From contig NW_019091384.1 in assembly GCF_001949145.1 (NCBI RefSeq), forward strand, positions 2,131,198-2,194,823: DNA of 63,626 nt, written 5' to 3'. Below the pieces are notes generated by a model. The model did not search any database. It saw only the letters and a program-made list of their open reading frames with translations, and had not been told where the DNA came from. The position numbers and the translations under genes were made by a program. Source of the DNA: Acanthaster planci. Taxonomy: Eukaryota > Echinodermata > Asteroidea > Valvatida > Acanthasteridae. Below, piece by piece: positions 46,683 through 58,400 of this stretch (positions are counted from its first letter, which is position 1; each line of letters opens with the position of its first letter).

Positions 46683-46811
46683 AATAGAGGGTTTGCATGG
46701 CTGCCATCTTGCAGACCAGTACTTTAGATCCACATGGTATGCACAAAGGAGGTTTCCTTGTGGAACAAAGGAAATGCCCAGCAAGATGGCTACCACGCAA
46801 ATCCCCTATAC
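46683..46811. mobile_element. Hairpin element with possible TA target site
   Basis: TTTGCATGGCTGCCATCTTGC on the left (about 46691) pairs with the complement of GCAAGATGGCTACCACGCAAA on the right, and GAGGG/CCCCT ends are bordered by TA. It is about 129 bp with no coding capacity. TA flanks suggest a Tc1/mariner-type MITE, but this is weak. Confidence 0.6.
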
Positions 46812-47968
46812 ACATGCGTACTTGTGAGATTTGCCCTATCAGTAAGGCTGATGTATGCTGACCTACTAGCACTAAGAACCTTCAGTGGTTAAGACGCCAG
46901 GTTCTTTGTTCCTAAATGACCCGGCAAGTTGGAAATACTGAACTGGATCACTGCTCAAATTTTCTTGGTGCTAATGCTCATGAAAAACAGACAGCAACTT
47001 TAATAAAATGTTTATAGGGTGAGATCAAATATGCAAAACTGCACTTTGTAAGCTGGTACCGTACATACACATGTAAAATCTTGACACACTCAGATTAATT
47101 TGGATGAAACAGGAGCCTTTCTGAGCTGACAAAGGTAATGCAAAAACGAATCAATCCATTTGTTTTATATACATCATCAAACCTGTTTTAATGATCGTAA
47201 AACGTCAGCAACAATTCAATGGAAAACTAAACAAAACCTGCACTACTGTAACAGATAATGAAACTGGTTGACAGAGGAACTTTAACAATCCACTCCAGTT
47301 TGGAGAGATCTCTAGAAATTCTTCCTTGTGCAACTGTCCAAATGGTGACCTGAATCTCTCTACACATAAAAACAACTGATTATACTCGCAAGTCACTACA
47401 GAAATCAAACTGTACAATGGAGAATACATCACAGCATGGGACCTTTTTTAATAGCAAACTTCATGTAGCAAATCTGTTTACTCACTAAAGATGTTACTTG
47501 AAACCTTTTGTCAAAAAGGAAAATGTTGTGAAGTGGGCTCTAAAGCATTGCTAAGTTGTGTAGTGGCTTTTTGATGTTGAAAAGCGATGACTTTGGCTCT
47601 GAAAATTACAAACTGGGAGTTGGGCTGTATCCTCAATTTTCAGCTATCATGGTTAACACTGACGAGTGTAAGCAACGGCAGATTCATCTACATGAACATG
47701 TATTTCTCACACAGGTGTGGACATGTTACCATCAAATCCAAACCATGTGGGTACAACTGTGCTCTTTCTACTCGGTCCTGAGATCAGTTGTCGGGTCACA
47801 CTTGCACTTCAACCCTTCTGTTAAATCCCAGTCCATTTAAATCTCTGAAAAACACTTGTAATAAATCATTCATTCCTAATATAAATACTGCAGTCTTCAT
47901 CCAGTAAACTGTGAAATCACTGTGACGATGGACAGGCTTGCCGGATGAAGAAACGCTCCGTCTATGGA

Positions 47969-50039
47969 CTACTTTTTATCGGGGGTATCAAAATCAATTT
48001 CTGCAGCAAAAGAGTTGAAAAGACAGAAGAAAAGATTGTAATGTGAACACTGAGGACTTCATACCTGTATTAAAAAAAATCCAGACCCATAATTGGGCCT
48101 GTTCGTTTCACACAGATCTGGATCTCGGTTAGTAATCCTAATGATGGTTGGCTCCGTCCATCAGTGGGGTCCTGGTGTCAGTGAACCAACAATGAATCAC
48201 TGATTGAGATCCAGATACAGTGCATACACAGGGCACTGAAGCCACCGGCGGCCATCTTACCGTGCCAAATACAAAAGATAATGCAAATCTTGCTTGCTAT
48301 AGTTAACCACAGTTTGTTCACGGCATCAGTAATTACCGGTATGTGTACAGTGGCAAAGTGATAAAATTGCTGCCGGTGGCTTCAGTCGGTACAAAGGCAC
48401 TGCGAGTACAGATCTTCTTATGTGACGCCCTTGGTGAATATGCCGGGGTGAGTTAGCTTTGCCGTAGGCCCTGGTTTTCTATTTCAGTTTCTTTGTCAAT
48501 CACTCCACGGTTTCTTCTGTCAGGACTTGCTGGAAATTAAAGCCCCCCCCTACCATTTTCAACCATCGATGTTACATTGTTTGGACAACCAACTTCTGAA
48601 CAAAAAAATATGGCCGCGCACACAGTAGGGAGCGCCATCAAGGACCCTTAGGCCGTTTTCCAATACTCAACTGTGTCTCCGTCTCAGTCTTCGTTACCAA
48701 AACCAATCCCCGATTGTGGGCCTGAAGCGTTTAAATTAAATTGGCTTACTGTAATTTTTGGCTCTCTTACATCTTATTTGATGTTCTGTGGCACTATTAG
48801 ACTAATTACAGCTTGCAGCTTCAAAGTCAGCTAGTTAAAAAACAGTTGAAGCCTGAGACGGAGCCGAAGTTGGGTATTGGAAAACGACCCTAGTTAGCCA
48901 CAGTTCGACTCACTCTGATCGAACGCATGCTAGTCGACGATGGTTGGACCAGTCTAGTCAACTATTGGCGACCAGCCTGTCGAGGTCGAACGCATTATTG
49001 GTTGTCATAAATGGTTTTTAAAAGCACTGTGCAGAGACGACCAGTTACAAGAAAAATGCCGGAAAAACAGTACGTCACTAGTAAACAACCATTTGCACGT
49101 TTTATTGTTGCTGCATGTATTTTGCCCTTCCTGCGGCCACCTTTTCTCCCCTTCGGCCTAACAACCTGACAACAGTTGACTGAGGTCATTCGCACTTCAA
49201 CTTCACTGCACATGTGTTGGGAACATCACAAATCAACCACTAGTGGTCCTTGATCGAAGAGTTCAGAACAATACCTACCGACCCAAAACTTCAGAAATTT
49301 GGCTTGACATTGTGGAAAATGTCACTTGCGTGTAAGCCATACCTTTAAATTCAAACGTTGGGAACTGCGCAAGATCTCCGCCGCCGTAGAGTTTGTTCAG
49401 TCGCGACGCCTCCGCTTCCAAGTCCTTCTCTATCACTGGGTCAGGATCGACCATCTGGCCGCCGAGCGCTCTACAAGGCAGAAAACGTGTGGATATATAC
49501 CTTGGTGTTGGTGTTTGTCATCACTGTACAATCTGACATTTTGCAGGTCGACATGCACTTTATTTTTGCCAACCTGAGAAATAAACTGTGAATGAAAGTT
49601 TTTGGATATAATCTGAAGAAATCTTTGAAAGATTCAGTTTTCATTTTCTTATGTACTGACATGTATTGCAGTCGTTTTATACCAAGGAAACTGGAGACAC
49701 ATGTACATAAGTAAACACGATGCGAACAGTGGCATACCGAGGCAGCACTGGCTCTAACAGACCTGAATTTCTGGGGATTGAGTGTTCTGGTGAAAACACT
49801 GTCCAGGAAAAAGGAAGGAATATCAGAACCACTGAAGTAGAGCAAGTGGTTGTGTCCACTTTCTTGACTTACTTGCTCTTCTTGGCGTATTCCTTAATCT
49901 TGTCTAGATACAGCTTCTGTACCGGGGGCATGGACTTGTTGTTTACCATGACGACGGCGGACATGGTGACGTTCCTCCTCAGGACTAGACAGAGGGTATG
50001 GTGGGCCTGGGGGCCGAGTCTAAGGACCTGTTGCAGCAT
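47969..50039 (-). CDS. ATP5PF: ATP synthase peripheral stalk subunit F6 (coupling factor 6), mitochondrial
   Basis: Three coding exons on the minus strand (50039-49873, 49470-49343, 48000-47969) give 108 aa, the same length as human ATP5PF. F6 belongs to the peripheral stalk of mitochondrial F1Fo-ATP synthase and helps couple Fo to F1. Residues 1 to about 32 (MLQQVLRLGPQAHHTLCLVL then RRN) are Arg/Leu/Ser-rich without acids, a typical import presequence. The mature part shows the family words PVQKLYLDKIKEYAKKSK, then VIEKDLEAEASRLNKLYGGG and FPTFEFK. The last exon adds only 9 residues (IDFDTPDKK). It was placed by phase and by the family's C-terminal length. The coding start lies 8 nt after an acceptor, so a non-coding exon lies upstream. 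Confidence 0.95.
48095..48218. mobile_element. Inverted-repeat element (MITE), GGCCTGTT type, copy 2
   Basis: It starts GGGCCTGTTCGTTTCACACA like 28512-28650 and shares CTGGTGTCAGTGAACCAAC in the centre, but the right end is truncated after 'gagatccaga'. It lies in the last intron of ATP5PF. Confidence 0.7.
48235..48386. mobile_element. Hairpin element with GAAGCCACCGGC ends
   Basis: ACTGAAGCCACCGGCGGCCA (48235) pairs with the complement of GCTGCCGGTGGCTTCAGT (ending 48386), and GGTAAGA/TCAC-type inner pairing continues. It is about 152 bp and non-coding. It directly follows the previous element. Confidence 0.65.
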
Positions 50040-50047
50040 GACTGGAT

Positions 50048-53000
50048 CTGCGGGGATACATGTATGAAGAAAGTCAACCTTAACAGGACTGACGTGAAAA
50101 TGTGTACAGACATTCTGAGACACCGATGAGAGTGTGAAAGACATACATGTACATGTACTGTACACGTAAGTCTGTATTAATTTCTCTGAGGTACTAAGGG
50201 TGGCGAGCTCAGGGCCCAATTTCGAGGCGTTGCTCGCCGCAAGCGAAAAATTTGTGCTTACCGTAGCAGAAAATTCCGTGCTTATGGTGAACAAATTTCT
50301 GTGGCCCTACATGTATATGACTTTTGTGCTGAAGTGGTAGTGCTTACTGTTTGAGTTTGAGTATTTTTGTTAAATAAGCCCAAAGAGACAGAGAACCAGT
50401 TTAGATTTTGATACCAAAAAAATGTGTCGCAGTCGTTCTCACTTTAAATTTCAAATTTAATTCACTTTTAAATTAATGCAATATAAATTTTCTCAGTGAT
50501 TCAGCAGAACTGAGGATGACAAATCGAACCACAAGGCAGGAAGGATGTTTTCTGAGTGCGCAAAAGCAGTTCAAATTATCCAAGTGTTTCATTTGAAAAA
50601 AAAAAAAGGAAATGTTTACAGGTCATAATACACTCCTCCAGTCAAATGTCACTTGTTGAAGTACAAATACAGTAACATGTTGACAGCTAAAACCTGAGGG
50701 GAATGGAGTTACAGTGTATCTTCAGTTTCGTATCGCTTAGTCTTGTTTGCAACGTGAAGCGCTGCACATGAAACATGTACATGTAGTAGGCCTGCTGTTT
50801 TTTCACTTCGGTTTCCCCATGTGTGGTCACATGACCTTTCCTTTTGCGGTCACACTGCCGCTGGTCAGCAATTGGACTGCTTGAAGGGGACTACAGTTGG
50901 GCGTGTGGTAGCAATCAGGTTAGCTTCCGTAGCTCAAAAGCCAGGATTTATTGCAGTTTCAGGTGGCGTTGGTTTATGCTACATGCATACAACTGATCCC
51001 AGTGAGAAAAGAAATGCGCTCGGCAGTGATGACTCTTAACCCTAGAATTACAATACTTTCACTGCTGTTTGAAGCATTTTGGTGGGTTTTTTGGAATCAG
51101 AAACTTCAAAATGAATAAAAAGAGTGGTGTGGGCCCTGTTTGAGTCACTGGCACTGATCTGGTCTGCGCATAACATGACAGCGGCCACCATTTGTGCCCG
51201 TGCATTCCACATGTGCAGCATCCGAGATATTTTTGCACAGTACGTGTACATGTAGCTGGCATAGTGTACATGTACTTGTGGTTAGCAGATATGTCTTCTG
51301 TTCTGATGTTCCTCGTCAAAAATTTCGTTTTTCTGTTTCACATACTTACAACATGTACAACAAGCAGATTTTGAAAATTGAAAGTAACAAATTCATTTGA
51401 GGTAGGAGAGATTTACCCTGACATGCCTGACGTTTAGAACAATGTGCTGCTTGCTTCCTATCAAAGAAACAGAGCCCTGTTTTGGGCACGTGGTCCACCT
51501 GGGTTGTGCGCAATGCCATTTGTGATTAAATGTTATCTTTTATGGGTACGAGGGTACCAGATGTTGACAAAAATCGGTACCTACCCGGTTCCAAAATACC
51601 CATAAATGCACACCCCTACTACATGTAACATGTCAAATGTACCGGTAAGCAGGTAAGTGGGGCCTTCAAATTTGTAGACACGGCACTGACTACTGGATAG
51701 ATCTTGGGAGTGGGTAGAGGGATTTTGACAAATGAGGTGTCACTTTATCGGTGAACTTGAACTCTATGGTGCTAACTGAAAAATAATGGCATTATCAGCC
51801 CTATTTTTTGATTTAGAGTTATGAAAAAAAATTTCCAATCCCTAGCCTAGGCCTACTTTTGTAACATTTTATCTTTAGGGTTAAAGGAAATATTTTTAAG
51901 AAAAATATACATGTATGAATGAAAACATTCACAATGTCATTCGCTTACATTTTCAGGAATCTGTCTGGGCCTATTTTGCTTGCCTAGTGCTCGTTCCATA
52001 GGCACAGTAAGCACCAGCGTAAAATTACATGTTCACCTAGCCCAGGTTGGACGTTGTCTTCGTTTCATTATGACTGACGTCCGGGGTATAAAAGTTGTGT
52101 ACAAAACCACCACAAAATTGGTTCTTATTTGTTCTTGGTTTACCTTGTTGAAGAAACTAATTGTTCACATTTACAAGTTCTTCGTGGCCTTATCTATCTG
52201 TTGGGGGATTTAGGAAATTCAGAATGGACCAGGGACTGCAAAATCAAGGAAAATAATTGAGAGACAATGTTACTTTTGTGGACGTAATTCATCCGTTCTC
52301 GAGTTGTAAAGTGAATGCACGTACAGGAATCATAATACGTGTTTAAAAAAGGCCAAGATTTGTACAAATCATGAATTTTAGCTTTCCCGTACTGGCCATA
52401 GGAGACTCAGCTTGCATGCAGGTAACTAGGCCAACCCTCACCAATGAACGCCACAAGCAACACCCCCACCCGATGTTGTGTGTACTCGGCAGGGAGATCA
52501 ATGGAACTCGTGGCTCAGAACCACGTTCCGCATTACGCCGGCGTGCTTTATACATGTATGTGAGCGTCGAATCCAGCGGATTCGGTAAGACTTCAGTTTC
52601 ACTCGTTCAAGTAAGAACATGTACTGTAGTTTCGATGTGCGTATACACAGCCCGGAATCTCGTGCACCACGTAGTTGCGCGTGCACACCGTACGAACTGC
52701 ACTGGAGAAAACAGTCCACAACAATGGCCAGAATTAACTTTATGTCCAACTTTATTTTCCCGTCTTTGTCTTTGGTGGTGATGTGTCGAATTAATTTCTG
52801 ATCCCACCGGCCGTCATGGCTGTGGAGCTATGGAGATAAGGATGCATTGGAGTTACAGACGTGAAATTGTCTCCTTGGAAAAGGTAGAAGTGTTGAAAAT
52901 GTTAGTTACACATTTTTTGCCCGATTTTGCACCCTTTATATCCTGGACTCCCTCCGTAACGTAGCACGGTCAGGGCATGCAGGGAGTCCACCCGGGCTAA

Positions 53001-53196
53001 TGACATTAATGTTCACCGGTTGCCAGTCCAAATTCCAGTCGACAACGTTGTATAAGACAGCTATGGTCGTACAGTTGCAGCTGTCAAGGGAAATTCGCAG
53101 TTAATGTCTAAGCAAATAGTGTGATATAAAGGCTAAATAGTGGTTCCCTTACTCCCCAGTTAATGAACATTTGGCTAAGTTTCTGGGGAATCTTAC
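50048..53196. other. Probable first (5' UTR) intron of ATP5PF
   Basis: No coding exon was recognised on either strand. It contains a one-armed MITE fragment (50212-50292) and otherwise AT-rich sequence. The open frames near 52371-52807 lack family resemblance. Confidence 0.4.
50212..50292. repeat. One-armed fragment of the GGGCCCAATTTC element
   Basis: GGGCCCAATTTCGAGGCGTT followed by GCTTACCGTAGCAGAAAA matches the left arm of 44510-44790. No right arm was found. Confidence 0.5.
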
Positions 53197-53290
53197 CTTG
53201 TTAAAACGCAAAGATAACCGATCCGCATCCACACGCAAAGCCAACGCAAAATGTCCGCAGAAAGCGCCCTCTCCTTTACAGCGCCCTCTA
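53197..53290 (-). other. Candidate non-coding first exon of ATP5PF
   Basis: On the minus strand the sequence ends TTTTAACAAG|GTAAGATTCC, a near-ideal donor (exon end 53197), in a locally GC-richer stretch. Joining it to the acceptor before 50047 places the ATG nine bases into the next exon, a layout common in this gene family. The upstream boundary is unknown. Confidence 0.45.
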
Positions 53291-53294
53291 TTGA
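53263..53294. promoter_or_regulatory. Two CTCF-like AGCGCCCTCT words near the ATP5PF promoter
   Basis: AGCGCCCTCT occurs at 53263-53272 and again as AGCGCCCTCTATTGA at 53280-53294. The reverse complement TCAATAGAGGGCGCT resembles the animal CTCF core. The word at 24488-24504 (PSMD9/DCAF8 promoter) is similar. Confidence 0.3.
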
Positions 53295-54277
53295 CAAGTA
53301 CAACACTTTGGGAGAATAGCTGCTGCCGTCAACAACCGGCTTCCAAAAATTTCCCAATTTGTCCAAAATTTCCGTAGATTTTGAAATAATGTCATTAATG
53401 TAAATCACATTGTGAAGGTTATTTTCTTCCTCTTCCCACCACACAATTTCAACAATATTTTGTATTTTCTTTTATAAAAAAGATAGTGAATTGCTTCATG
53501 TGCGTTCGGCTAACACGCTGTTCCGTGCCAACATTTTACAAGTCTTGCCAATATCATATGATACTTCAAAACAACATTTAACCATGCCACTTTATAGAAA
53601 TTGTATTTGAAATATAGCAAGATATTTTTGCACTAAACCATGCTTTATCACAATGTTGAAATCAAGTAATCAAGTAATTCAATCATTTCTAAAATCAAAG
53701 ATCTGTTAGATCCTACAATCATGAACTCCGTCATGTGTTATTTCATCATGACATGGGCGACAGGGAGGGAGACAGAGGGAGGCGTCCCCTCTCCCCCCGA
53801 AAAAAAAGGGTGAAAGGGAGAAAGGTTAAAAGAAATTCAGAAACGGACCAGGATGAAAATCACCAATTTTGCGTAAAAACCTTTAAGGGAAGCTGCAATC
53901 AATTTGCTTTAATACAAACCTTCAAAATGCACCCTTGTGTCTCAGTTAACCTGCTTTTCAACTTTTGTTTCACTTTGTAAAGGGTATTTTACTGCCTTTT
54001 GGGTTTTATGCTAATATGTTTCCATAATCATGAGCAAAACATGTACGTCATCCCGGGATGAAAGCCTACAGGGTACACTGCACCAATGCAAGCCTCATTT
54101 GAAAACAGTGTAAAATTAACAAAGTTTAATTTCGGGCCCCAATAGCGGGCAACCGAAGTCACTGAGCTCTCTCCAACAAAAAACAACACGTTGTCGGATC
54201 CTTCAGGTTTCAATTGATTTTTAAATGTTAGTCGGTTGACTAATTAGATTTTCAATTATCCAGCAAAACAAACTCAC

Positions 54278-54565
54278 CCCCCAAAAGTGAACTTGAACGT
54301 TTCCACGTCTGTCAGCATCATTTTTTTTCTCAAAATGATATCCCTCTACTTTCTCATCAAGCTCTTCAGACAATGTTTCAATAGCACTTTGTCTTCTTTG
54401 CCGGCGGGTGGGAGCCCCTGAATCTAGAAAGTTGATCCTGGGCCAAGGCACGTAATCCCAGAGTTTCTTGGGACACGCAAACTCCGTTTTGCAAAGGAGA
54501 GTGTAGGGGTACTTTTCAAGTGCCTCGGCCCGGCGGAGAATTTGCCTTGAATTAGGACAGGGCAC
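54278..54565 (-). CDS. Predicted internal exon of an unrecognised protein
   Basis: A 288-bp open segment (96 codons) is bounded by an acceptor (TTGAAG before 54565) and a consensus donor (GGGGG|GTGAGT, exon end 54278), both in phase 0. The peptide begins VPCPNSRQILRRAEALEKYP and continues through LCKTEFACPKKLWDYVPWPR to QVHFWG. It has three cysteines, an aromatic cluster and a charged second half (ETLSEELDEKVEGYHFEKK). I do not recognise the family. Codon use looks protein-like and the frame is otherwise the longest in the area. No partner exon was identified. The acceptor tract is moderate, so the exon may begin elsewhere. Confidence 0.4.
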
Positions 54566-54687
54566 CTTCAATGTTAGGCAAAAAGTGATACATTTCTGTA
54601 GATTTCTGAACAAAATGTTTCTTCTCGCGGATTCCTTCTTGTTTACGTGCGTATCAATAAACAAGCATCAATCGCATAAGTGAATTC

Positions 54688-54800
54688 TGGGTTCACAGTT
54701 TGAACAGAAAAACCTGTGTGCACTACGTACACTATGTCATCCCAAGTTGACATCGCGACAAAAGCACCCCCAGTTTGCCCAGGAATGCATGGATAATTTT
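54688..54800 (+). repeat. Dispersed repeat with short frame, copy C (degenerate)
   Basis: GTTCACAGTTTGAACAGAAA, then ATGTCATCCCAAGTTGAC, 'agcacccccagtttgcc' and 'gcatggataattt' follow the order of copies A and B. The frame has decayed after a few codons. Confidence 0.5.
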
Positions 54801-55404
54801 TAAAAGTTAAAGGTTTAAAAATTTAAAAATAAGTGTAAGTTACAATGCATTTAACCAAAATATGAGAGTAAAAGAGGTTTTACACATTGAAGAAGAGTTA
54901 ACTAATTGCAGTCACACTGTAATATTGACCTCTCCCACTTTTTGATCATTATTTTGGCTGCTGAATGCTTTTCCCCATCAAGCCCTGTACCCCTGTGGTT
55001 TCGCGGGAGAAATCCTGGAGACACCAATTGACAATTTCGGCGAGACACACATTTTATATTTGTAATTGTTTGTCATGCTATACTTGATTACAAGGTGTGA
55101 CCGACGGTGTAGCCAAGGAGGGGTTTGAGTTTCCACGGGGGAGCAGTTTACTTTTAGCCTTCATTAAGGGGGATCACTGAATGCTGAATACATAGTTGTA
55201 ACTGAAAACGTATTAAATTTTGTCCGTCATGAATTTGCTTACCATAACTGAGGGCAATTTTATGCAGGATGCTGTAAAAATAGAAACCAGATGTTTTTTC
55301 GGCTGCACAGGCAAATTTTTTTAAGGAAAACCAGCATTTGCTCAACACGTCAGAGACAGAAAAGGATAGAGAGAGAGACAGACAGAAAGCAATCGTTATT
55401 TGCC

Positions 55405-58400
55405 ATGTTGTCGGCTAAGGTATTGATTCTTCTTTTTCTCACCATCCAGGCCAAGGGGTTCTGGGACGATGGGAGCCAAGATCCGACCTATTCACACTTG
55501 GTAATTATCACATCTTCACTGCAGAAATTATGTCGAATTGGGTTTTGTTTGCAAGCCTTCGACTTTCGGCACCATCACTTATTACCAGCGGCGCACAAAA
55601 TGATCTTGTGGTTTTTTTGGGACATGGCAGAGTAGATGAACCTTCTTTTTGAAACGCTGCTTAAGATCGTCATTCGGTTTAGTGTAATTTAATTCTTCAC
55701 ACAAGAGATTAAAAATAATTATGAGGCAATAGATATTGCAACTATGCTGATTCAAGTTTTTCCAAGTCCTGTCTTGTTTGGTATACGTAAGTCGAAGCAT
55801 GCAGATGCAAACTACTGATACCTTAAACAAAACCGTACTGTTGTTTAACAATTTAGTAATCTTTAACAGCTTTTTCTGAGGGGTGGGGTTACATTTTGGG
55901 CTTTTCACGCAGTATTTAGGGAAATTGAATAGCTCTTTAATATTTTTCAGAAGAAAAACATATTTGCTCCTTCACAAGGGTGCATGACCCCTGATGCTCC
56001 CCCTCGGCCACAGTATTGCAAAGTCGTGCGAACTATTCTGAACGATCGAGAATGGACTTAATACGCACATGTAATGCACGCATTCGCTTACAATCATACA
56101 TTCTCTGGCGATTATTTGGCTTTCTTGTTTGCTTTTTACTTTCCTTGTGTACTTTTCTGATTTATATTTAAATTTGTAATTGCTTCACAAAAAAGACACA
56201 AACACACCGTCGCGACGCGTAGCTGGTACAAATCAAACCAACGGCTCACGGGTGCACTTGCTGCTTCGGGGGTCAATTTATTTCAGTTCTCAAAAAACAA
56301 ATAAAAAACAAACAAACTTTCATCTCCTACATAAGTGTTCCTGTTTTACAATTCACACGCCATTTTCATGAACACTAAATACACTGTATTTCTCCTCATC
56401 TCTCTCTCTAAACAGGGCCTCTATCAGAAGAACCTAACCTGCAACGACGCTGGAACCACGTGCCAGCTATGCTACGTTGCTACTGCACGTGGCAGACGTT
56501 ATTTACGTAGGTTTTGTAAAGTTTTTCAAATAAAAATAATACTTTGTCCCGAAATTTCAGTCAGAACTGTTGGAGAAGTGGAAAGTTGAGGTTAATTGAT
56601 AAGCGGAGTTTCAAGTGGATGTTGTTTACAACAACAAAAACAACAAAAAAAATAATGATAACAAAAACAGCAAAAGTATCAACAGCAGCAAATTTAGAAC
56701 ACGTTGATATCTACCAAAGAGTGACAGTCATGTCGCAATTCACAATTAAACCTAGGAAAATTGAAGTAAAAGTAATAAAAGCTGAACTATGGGCCCTCCT
56801 GTGATTTTTCAGTGCCTTGTATCAGGTTAATATTGTTATGGCGAAGAAACAAAAACTCGTTTGGGGTTTTTAAGCCGAGAGAGTTCGTAAATGGAGACCG
56901 TATAAATGATCTTGCTATGATTGGTTGGCAGATGTAATCCAGTACTCGGTCGAACCCTACAATTTGGCATACCACAGTTTCTCCGGATACGTCGGATCGA
57001 AATCATCTTTTGTTCAAGGTGAGTGACAACCTGAACCAATTCATCCATTCCCTTTGGACTGTCCAAAACTTCGGGCTCCTGTCGTCTCAAATACAATTCA
57101 ACTTCTTTTTTTCTTTTTTTTTTGTCAAGTTCGGCACGGCACATAGGTCTGACGTTTGAGACCAATTTGGCTCGGCAAATGATTTCGTCACAACAGAGGT
57201 TTTTGGCTAGACAGGGTCTGCCGTACAGTGCAACAGAAGCCGTTTCCAATGTCGTGCCACTACCGGGTTGAAAACAAAAATTCTAAAGTTGGTCCAAGAC
57301 TTTGTTGCTAATCAGGAACGTGCATGCTCACAGTCAACGATACGAAATTTCTCGAAACGCACAGGGCAGATTGCTAGATTGGTGTTTCTGTTACACTATT
57401 TCACTTTCCAGTTCCTGCTTCCTAATGTTGTGCTCAATTTAGTTTTATTCGGCACGGCATTAGGACGTTCTTGCCTTCCATTTCAAATAAAGCACTGTTA
57501 TATTTCATGTACGATTTATTATTCATACACTGTACCCTTTTCAATTTAAACACGTTTTCGATGTTTTGAAAGCGTTACCACCCAGTGAACGTGTTTTTGT
57601 GTTTTGTTATTAACAACCTAATCTGCCGTGTCTAAATTTATTAGCACATCAACACGTAGGGCCCATTAGTTAAAACTTAAACAACATAACGTGTTTACCT
57701 TTGGAGAATCAACACCACAACACGTTCAGGTGAAGTGGTATCAAGAAGGTGTTTAAAGACACCATACTAACTTTTTTCATATATCCTTCAGAAGTCTAAT
57801 AAAAGTGACACATATCAATATCTCCCTTGCAATACACGCTTTTGTGTTAACGAAACACAGTTTTTGTGCCCATTTTTCCTGTAAGTCCAGTCGAGTACTG
57901 TAAATAGCATCTATTGAATATTGATTTTTGTGATGACGTGAAGGAAATACCGCAGTGCGTGCGCTTTAGGCATGCATACCGGTAGCACACGTAGCCACTG
58001 ACGACAGCACAAACTTGAAACTCGAAGAATTTCAATCCCGCTTCTTTCGCAGAATCTATACATCCACAAATGACGCATGATCTCGGCATTACTGTAAATC
58101 AAGAAGAAAGGAGCAGAAGCTCTCGACAGAAAAGAGATAATGTTGCAAAGTATACCCGGCACACAGATCGATCCCCGGTACGAGGTGCACGCGCACGTAG
58201 CTCCATGTTCATGCATAAGTACGTTTGTGGCGAAACCAGCCGTGCCACGGATACTAATTTCATTGGTTTCTTCGGTATTACATCAAAATAATTTCGTTTC
58301 TCAACAGCGCCGCCAGCCATCAGGCTCTGGAAATTTTTCATAAAACCCAACGACAACGTTTAAAATTTCGGCAAAATTACAAATACTAAGAGACGCAATA

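Larger units (their letters stand above)
38942..47968. other. Gene-poor stretch between DCAF8 and ATP5PF
   Basis: No coding exon was recognised. It contains DCAF8 3' UTR sequence (candidate AATAAA at 40308) and imperfect tandem repeats (38972-39215). Composite minisatellites (41170-41980, 42660-43040), a gap of 35 N, a 25-bp repeat (44378-44452) and two hairpin elements (44510-44790, 46683-46811) follow. Open frames such as 45836-46201 show no family resemblance and sit in biased sequence. Confidence 0.5.
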
